DNA from: JAGRGG01 sp965217265
GTDB taxonomy: Bacteria > Pseudomonadota > Alphaproteobacteria > Geminicoccales > Geminicoccaceae
NCBI GenBank assembly: GCA_965217265.1
Contig: CBDCHP010000018.1
Location: forward strand, 124,001 to 188,000
Direction of reading: 5' to 3'
DNA: 64,000 nt
The position numbers and the translations under genes are program-made. The notes beneath the pieces were generated by a model. It was not told where the DNA came from. It did not search any database and was given only the letters and a program-made list of their open reading frames with translations. Positions 60,578-64,000 of the stretch are shown here, piece after piece. Every line of letters starts with the position of its first letter. The first letter of the stretch is position 1.

Positions 60578-61764
60578 GCGCGACCCCTTCCCCCCCCGCC
60601 TCGCCGCGCAGCGTCACGATCTTAGGCGTCACCGGCTCGATCGGCCGCAGCACCGCCGACTTGATCCGTCAGGCGCCCGAACGCTACCGCGTCGTGGCGG
60701 TGACGGCGCAAGCCCGTGTCGCCGAACTCGCCGCGGCCGCGCGGGTGCTTCGCGCCGAGCGGGCGGTGATCGGCGACGTCGAGCGCTTGGCCGAACTGCG
60801 CGAGCGCCTCGCCGGCAGCGGCATCGAGACGACCGCCGGCCACGACGCCTTGATCGAGGCCGCCGCCGAGCCGGTCGACTGGACGATGGTCGGCATCGTC
60901 GGCGCGGCGGCCCTCGCCCCCGCCGTCGCCGCGATCGCGAACGGCCGCCTGATCGCGCTCGCCAACAAGGAGTGCTTGGTCTGCGCCGGGGCGCTGCTGA
61001 TGGAGACGGCGCGGGCGGCGGGCGCCACCTTGCTGCCGGTCGACAGCGAGCACAACGCCATCTTCCAAGCGCTCGCCGGCCAAGCGCCCAACGGCGTCGA
61101 GCGCCTGATCCTGACAGCGTCCGGCGGGCCGTTTCGTGCGCTCGACCTTGAGGCGATGCGCAACGTCACCGCCGCCGAGGCCGTGCGCCACCCGAACTGG
61201 AGCATGGGGGCGAAGATCAGCGTCGACAGCGCCACGATGATGAACAAGGGCCTGGAGATCATCGAGGCGCACCACCTGTTCGACGTCGATGCGGCGCGGA
61301 TCGAGGTGCTGGTCCACCCGCAATCGATCGTCCACAGCCTCGTCGCCTTCACCGACGGCTCGCTCCTGGCCCAACTCGGCCCCGCCGACATGCGCGTGCC
61401 GATCGCGCACGCGCTCGGTTGGCCCGAACGGCTCGCGACCGCGCACGCGCGCCTCGACCTCGCGGCGATCGCCCGGCTGGAGTTCGAGCCGCCGGACGAG
61501 CGGCGCTTTCCAGCTCTTCGCCTCGCCCGCGACGCCCTTCGCGCCGGCGGCACGGCGCCCGCCGTCCTCAACGCCGCGAACGAGGTCGCGGTCGGCGCGT
61601 TCCTGGCCGGGCGCATCGGTTTTCTCGACGTCGCCGCCGTCGTCGAGGCGACGCTCGACGCCGTCGCAGCCCCGCCGGCGACGGGCCTCGCCGGGGTCGA
61701 GGCGATCGACGCCGCCGCCCGCCGCCACGCCCGGGGGCGGATCGAGCGCGCCTACACGTCTTGA
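60574..61764 (+). CDS. dxr: 1-deoxy-D-xylulose 5-phosphate reductoisomerase
   Basis: Dxr converts deoxyxylulose phosphate to methylerythritol phosphate with NADPH, the committed step of the MEP isoprenoid pathway that also feeds uppS. The 396 residues show the nucleotide-binding ILGVTGSIGRSTADLI near 15-30, LLPVDSEHNAIFQAL with the metal-binding acidic residues, ASGGPFR, and NKGLEIIEAHHLF. The start is GTG 60574, overlapping the cdsA stop as GTGA. Confidence 0.96.
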   Translation: MSATPSPPASPRSVTILGVTGSIGRSTADLIRQAPERYRVVAVTAQARVAELAAAARVLRAERAVIGDVERLAELRERLAGSGIETTAGHDALIEAAAEPVDWTMVGIVGAAALAPAVAAIANGRLIALANKECLVCAGALLMETARAAGATLLPVDSEHNAIFQALAGQAPNGVERLILTASGGPFRALDLEAMRNVTAAEAVRHPNWSMGAKISVDSATMMNKGLEIIEAHHLFDVDAARIEVLVHPQSIVHSLVAFTDGSLLAQLGPADMRVPIAHALGWPERLATAHARLDLAAIARLEFEPPDERRFPALRLARDALRAGGTAPAVLNAANEVAVGAFLAGRIGFLDVAAVVEATLDAVAAPPATGLAGVEAIDAAARRHARGRIERAYTS

Positions 61765-61789
61765 ACCTGCCCCGACGGACACCCGCACC

Positions 61790-62902
61790 ATGAGCACGCT
61801 TGCCACCTACCTGATCCCGTTCTTGATCATCTTGACGGTGGTCGTCTTCGTCCACGAGTTCGGCCACTACTGGGTCGCCAGGCGCAATGGCGTCAAGATC
61901 GAGACCTTCTCGATCGGCTTTGGCCCCGAACTATTCGGCCGCACCGACAAGAGCGGCACGCGCTGGCGCTTCAGCGCCGTCCCGCTCGGCGGCTACGTCA
62001 AGATGCTGGGCGACGCCGACGCCGCGTCGGCCACGGTCGACGCCAAGGCGGCCGAGGCGACGGACAGCTTCCCGGCCAAGTCGGTCTGGCAGCGCATGGC
62101 GATCGTGTTCGCCGGCCCCGCCGCCAACTTCGTCTTCTCGATCCTGGTCCTGGCCTTGCTCTTCACGCTCAGCGGCCGGCCGTTCACCCCGGCCGAGGTC
62201 GGCACGATCGAGGGGGACAGCCCGGCGGCGGCGGCGGGCTTGGTGCCGGGTGATCGCATCCTCGCGGTCGAGGGCACAAGCGTCGAGAGCTTCGAGGAGC
62301 TGCAGGGCCTCGTTCGCAACCGGCCCGGCGAGCCCTTGACCTTCGAGATCAGGCGCGACGGCGAGACGTTGAACCTCACCGTGACGCCCGCACTTCGCAC
62401 GATCACCGACCGCTTCGGCAATGAGCACCGAGTCGGGCTGATCGGCGTGCAGCGCGAGGGGATGGAGTTCAAGCGCAGCAACCCGCTCATGGCCGTGCCG
62501 GAGGCGGTGGGCGAGACGTGGCGCATGATCAGCGGCACGTTCGCGGCGCTGGGCGAGATCATCGTCGGATCGCGCGGCACCGAGGAACTGGGGGGACCCT
62601 TGCGCATCGCGCAGATGTCGGGCCAGATCGCCCAGGACGGCATCCTGCCCGCCATCTGGTTCACGGCCATCTTGTCGATCAATCTCGGCCTCATCAACCT
62701 GTTCCCGATCCCCATGCTGGACGGCGGCCACCTCGTGCTCTACACGATCGAGGCCGCACGCGGGCGACCGCTCACCGAGCGCAGCCAAGAAATCGCCTTT
62801 CGCGTCGGCTTGGCGATGGTCTTGAGCTTGATGGTGCTGGCGACCTGGAACGATCTCGTGCAGCTCGATGTCATCAAGTACTTCACCAACCTCGTTTCAT
62901 AA
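61790..62902 (+). CDS. rseP: RIP metalloprotease RseP (site-2 protease)
   Basis: RseP cleaves membrane-embedded anti-sigma factors and signal-peptide remnants. The 370-residue protein has the zinc motif HEFGH (H22, E23, H26) in the first span, one recognisable PDZ domain (GTIEGDSPAAAAGLVPGDRI), and the last metal-ligand motif INLFPIPMLDGGHL near the C-terminal spans. The start ATG 61790 lies 25 bases after dxr. It is upstream of bamA, the usual position. Confidence 0.95.
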   Translation: MSTLATYLIPFLIILTVVVFVHEFGHYWVARRNGVKIETFSIGFGPELFGRTDKSGTRWRFSAVPLGGYVKMLGDADAASATVDAKAAEATDSFPAKSVWQRMAIVFAGPAANFVFSILVLALLFTLSGRPFTPAEVGTIEGDSPAAAAGLVPGDRILAVEGTSVESFEELQGLVRNRPGEPLTFEIRRDGETLNLTVTPALRTITDRFGNEHRVGLIGVQREGMEFKRSNPLMAVPEAVGETWRMISGTFAALGEIIVGSRGTEELGGPLRIAQMSGQIAQDGILPAIWFTAILSINLGLINLFPIPMLDGGHLVLYTIEAARGRPLTERSQEIAFRVGLAMVLSLMVLATWNDLVQLDVIKYFTNLVS

Positions 62903-62930
62903 TAACGCCTCTCGACATCGAGGATTAAAT

Positions 62931-64000
62931 ATGCGCCGGGTCTTGCTGCCACTCGTCTTGTGGCTGTTGCCGTTGTTCGCGTTCGCCCAGGAGGACGGTC
63001 GCGTGACGGGGATCAGCGTTCAGGGCAACCAGCGCATCGAGACCGCGACGATCGAGAGCTACCTGACCCTCAACCGCGGCGACCGCTTCAACGCCGGGGC
63101 GCTCGATATGTCTTTGAAGAACCTCTACGCCACGGGGCTGTTCGAGGACGTCCAGATCGCGCGCCAGGGCGACGCGCTCGTCGTTCGCGTCGTCGAGAAC
63201 CCGATCATCAACCGCATCGCGTTCGAGGGTAACCTGCGCCTCGCCGACGAGGAGCTGGACGCCGAGGTGCAGCTGCGCCCGCGCACCGTGTTTCGCCGCT
63301 CCGCCGTCCAGAGCGCCGTCGTGCGCATCCTCGAACTCTACCGCCGCAACGGCCGCTACGCCGCCGTCGTCGAGCCCAAGATCATCGAGCTCGACCAAAA
63401 CCGCGTCGACCTCGTCTTCGAGATCGAGGAGGGGCCGCTCACCAAGGTCGGCAGCGTCGGCTTCGTCGGCAACGAGCGCTTCTCCGATCGTCAGTTGCGC
63501 GGCGTGATCGAGACGAGCGAGGCCGCGTTCTACCGTCCCTTTTCCACGACCGACACCTACGACGCCGACCGCCTCGGCCTCGACCAGGAGCTGCTGCGCC
63601 GCTTTTACCTGGAGCGCGGCTACGTCGAGTTCGGCGTCGTCTCGGCCTTGGCCGAACTGGCCCCCGACAACGAGGAATTCTTCCTCACCTTCACCCTCGA
63701 CGAGGGGCCGCAGTACGGTTTCGGCGAGGTCGCGATCGACAGCCGTATCCCCGACCTGCCGGCCTCGGCCCTGAACGACCTCGTGCTCACCAAAGAGGGC
63801 GAGGTCTACAACGCCCGTCTGGTCGAGGAGACGATCGACGCGATCAACGAGCGCCTCGGCGAGCGCGGCTACGCGTTCGCCCAGATCCAGCCCGTGCCGG
63901 AGCTGGACCGCGAGGCGCGGACGGTCGACCTTACCTATCAGGTCGACCAGGGCCGGCGGGTCTACGTCGAGCGGATCGAGATCGAGGGCAACGTGCGCAC
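62931..64000 (+). CDS. bamA: Outer membrane protein assembly factor BamA, 3' end beyond the window
   Basis: BamA folds beta-barrel proteins into the outer membrane. About 356 codons are visible: a signal peptide (RRVLLPLVLWLLPLFAFA, cleavage after AFA) and successive POTRA domains, with repeats of the pattern VTGISVQGNQRIETATIESY, INRIAFEGNLRLADEELDAE and VGSVGFVGNERFSDRQLRGV. The C-terminal barrel lies outside the window. The ATG at 62931 follows rseP by 28 bases. Confidence 0.95.
   Translation, partial: MRRVLLPLVLWLLPLFAFAQEDGRVTGISVQGNQRIETATIESYLTLNRGDRFNAGALDMSLKNLYATGLFEDVQIARQGDALVVRVVENPIINRIAFEGNLRLADEELDAEVQLRPRTVFRRSAVQSAVVRILELYRRNGRYAAVVEPKIIELDQNRVDLVFEIEEGPLTKVGSVGFVGNERFSDRQLRGVIETSEAAFYRPFSTTDTYDADRLGLDQELLRRFYLERGYVEFGVVSALAELAPDNEEFFLTFTLDEGPQYGFGEVAIDSRIPDLPASALNDLVLTKEGEVYNARLVEETIDAINERLGERGYAFAQIQPVPELDREARTVDLTYQVDQGRRVYVERIEIEGNVR

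Overview
The window is high-GC DNA from an alphaproteobacterium, most likely from the Rhodospirillales or a neighbouring order. The evidence is the short adenylate kinase without a zinc lid, the S2 protein with a long acidic and proline-rich tail, the unbroken secE-nusG-rplKAJL-rpoBC-str-S10-spc array, the frequent GTG and TTG starts, and the moxR-DUF58-DUF4159 / DUF1285-nudix-cca neighbourhood. The order-level placement is inference.

Region 1 (1-29693, minus strand) is a translation and transcription super-cluster read from right to left: tRNA-Tyr, tRNA-Gly, tuf (copy 2), tRNA-Trp, secE, nusG, rplK, rplA, rplJ, rplL, rpoB, rpoC, a terminator, a promoter with a structured leader, rpsL, rpsG, fusA, tuf (copy 1), the S10 block (rpsJ to rpsQ), the spc block (rplN to secY), adk, and the start of rpsM at the window edge. 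Many genes overlap by 1-8 bases, so translational coupling is likely.

Region 2 (29776-46024) is accessory. It starts with the 2'-O-ribose methyltransferase rlmB and tRNA-Thr. It then holds a YnjBCD-like ABC transporter split by an opposite-strand amidohydrolase, a broken RhtA-like exporter facing an AsnC/Lrp regulator, an M23 peptidase, a YeeE/YedE-TIGR02186-UspA group probably tied to sulfur compounds, an intact IS1-family element with an 8-bp target duplication, a frameshifted hypothetical gene, a GNAT acetyltransferase, an inositol-monophosphatase-like phosphatase, and an AT-richer gene of unknown function. Three full copies and one half copy of a palindromic element of about 145 bp lie just after gene ends in this region. 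I do not recognise this element; it is the most interesting feature of the window.

Region 3 (46319-53106, minus) is a moxR-DUF58-DUF4159/BatA-amidotransferase-like membrane operon ending in a strong intrinsic terminator. Region 4 (53247-64000, plus) holds DUF1285, a Nudix CoA-pyrophosphatase-like gene and the cca-type nucleotidyltransferase. It continues with the housekeeping run rpsB, tsf, pyrH, frr, uppS, cdsA, dxr, rseP and the start of bamA, which links translation, UMP supply, ribosome recycling, undecaprenyl and phospholipid precursors, isoprenoids and outer-membrane assembly.
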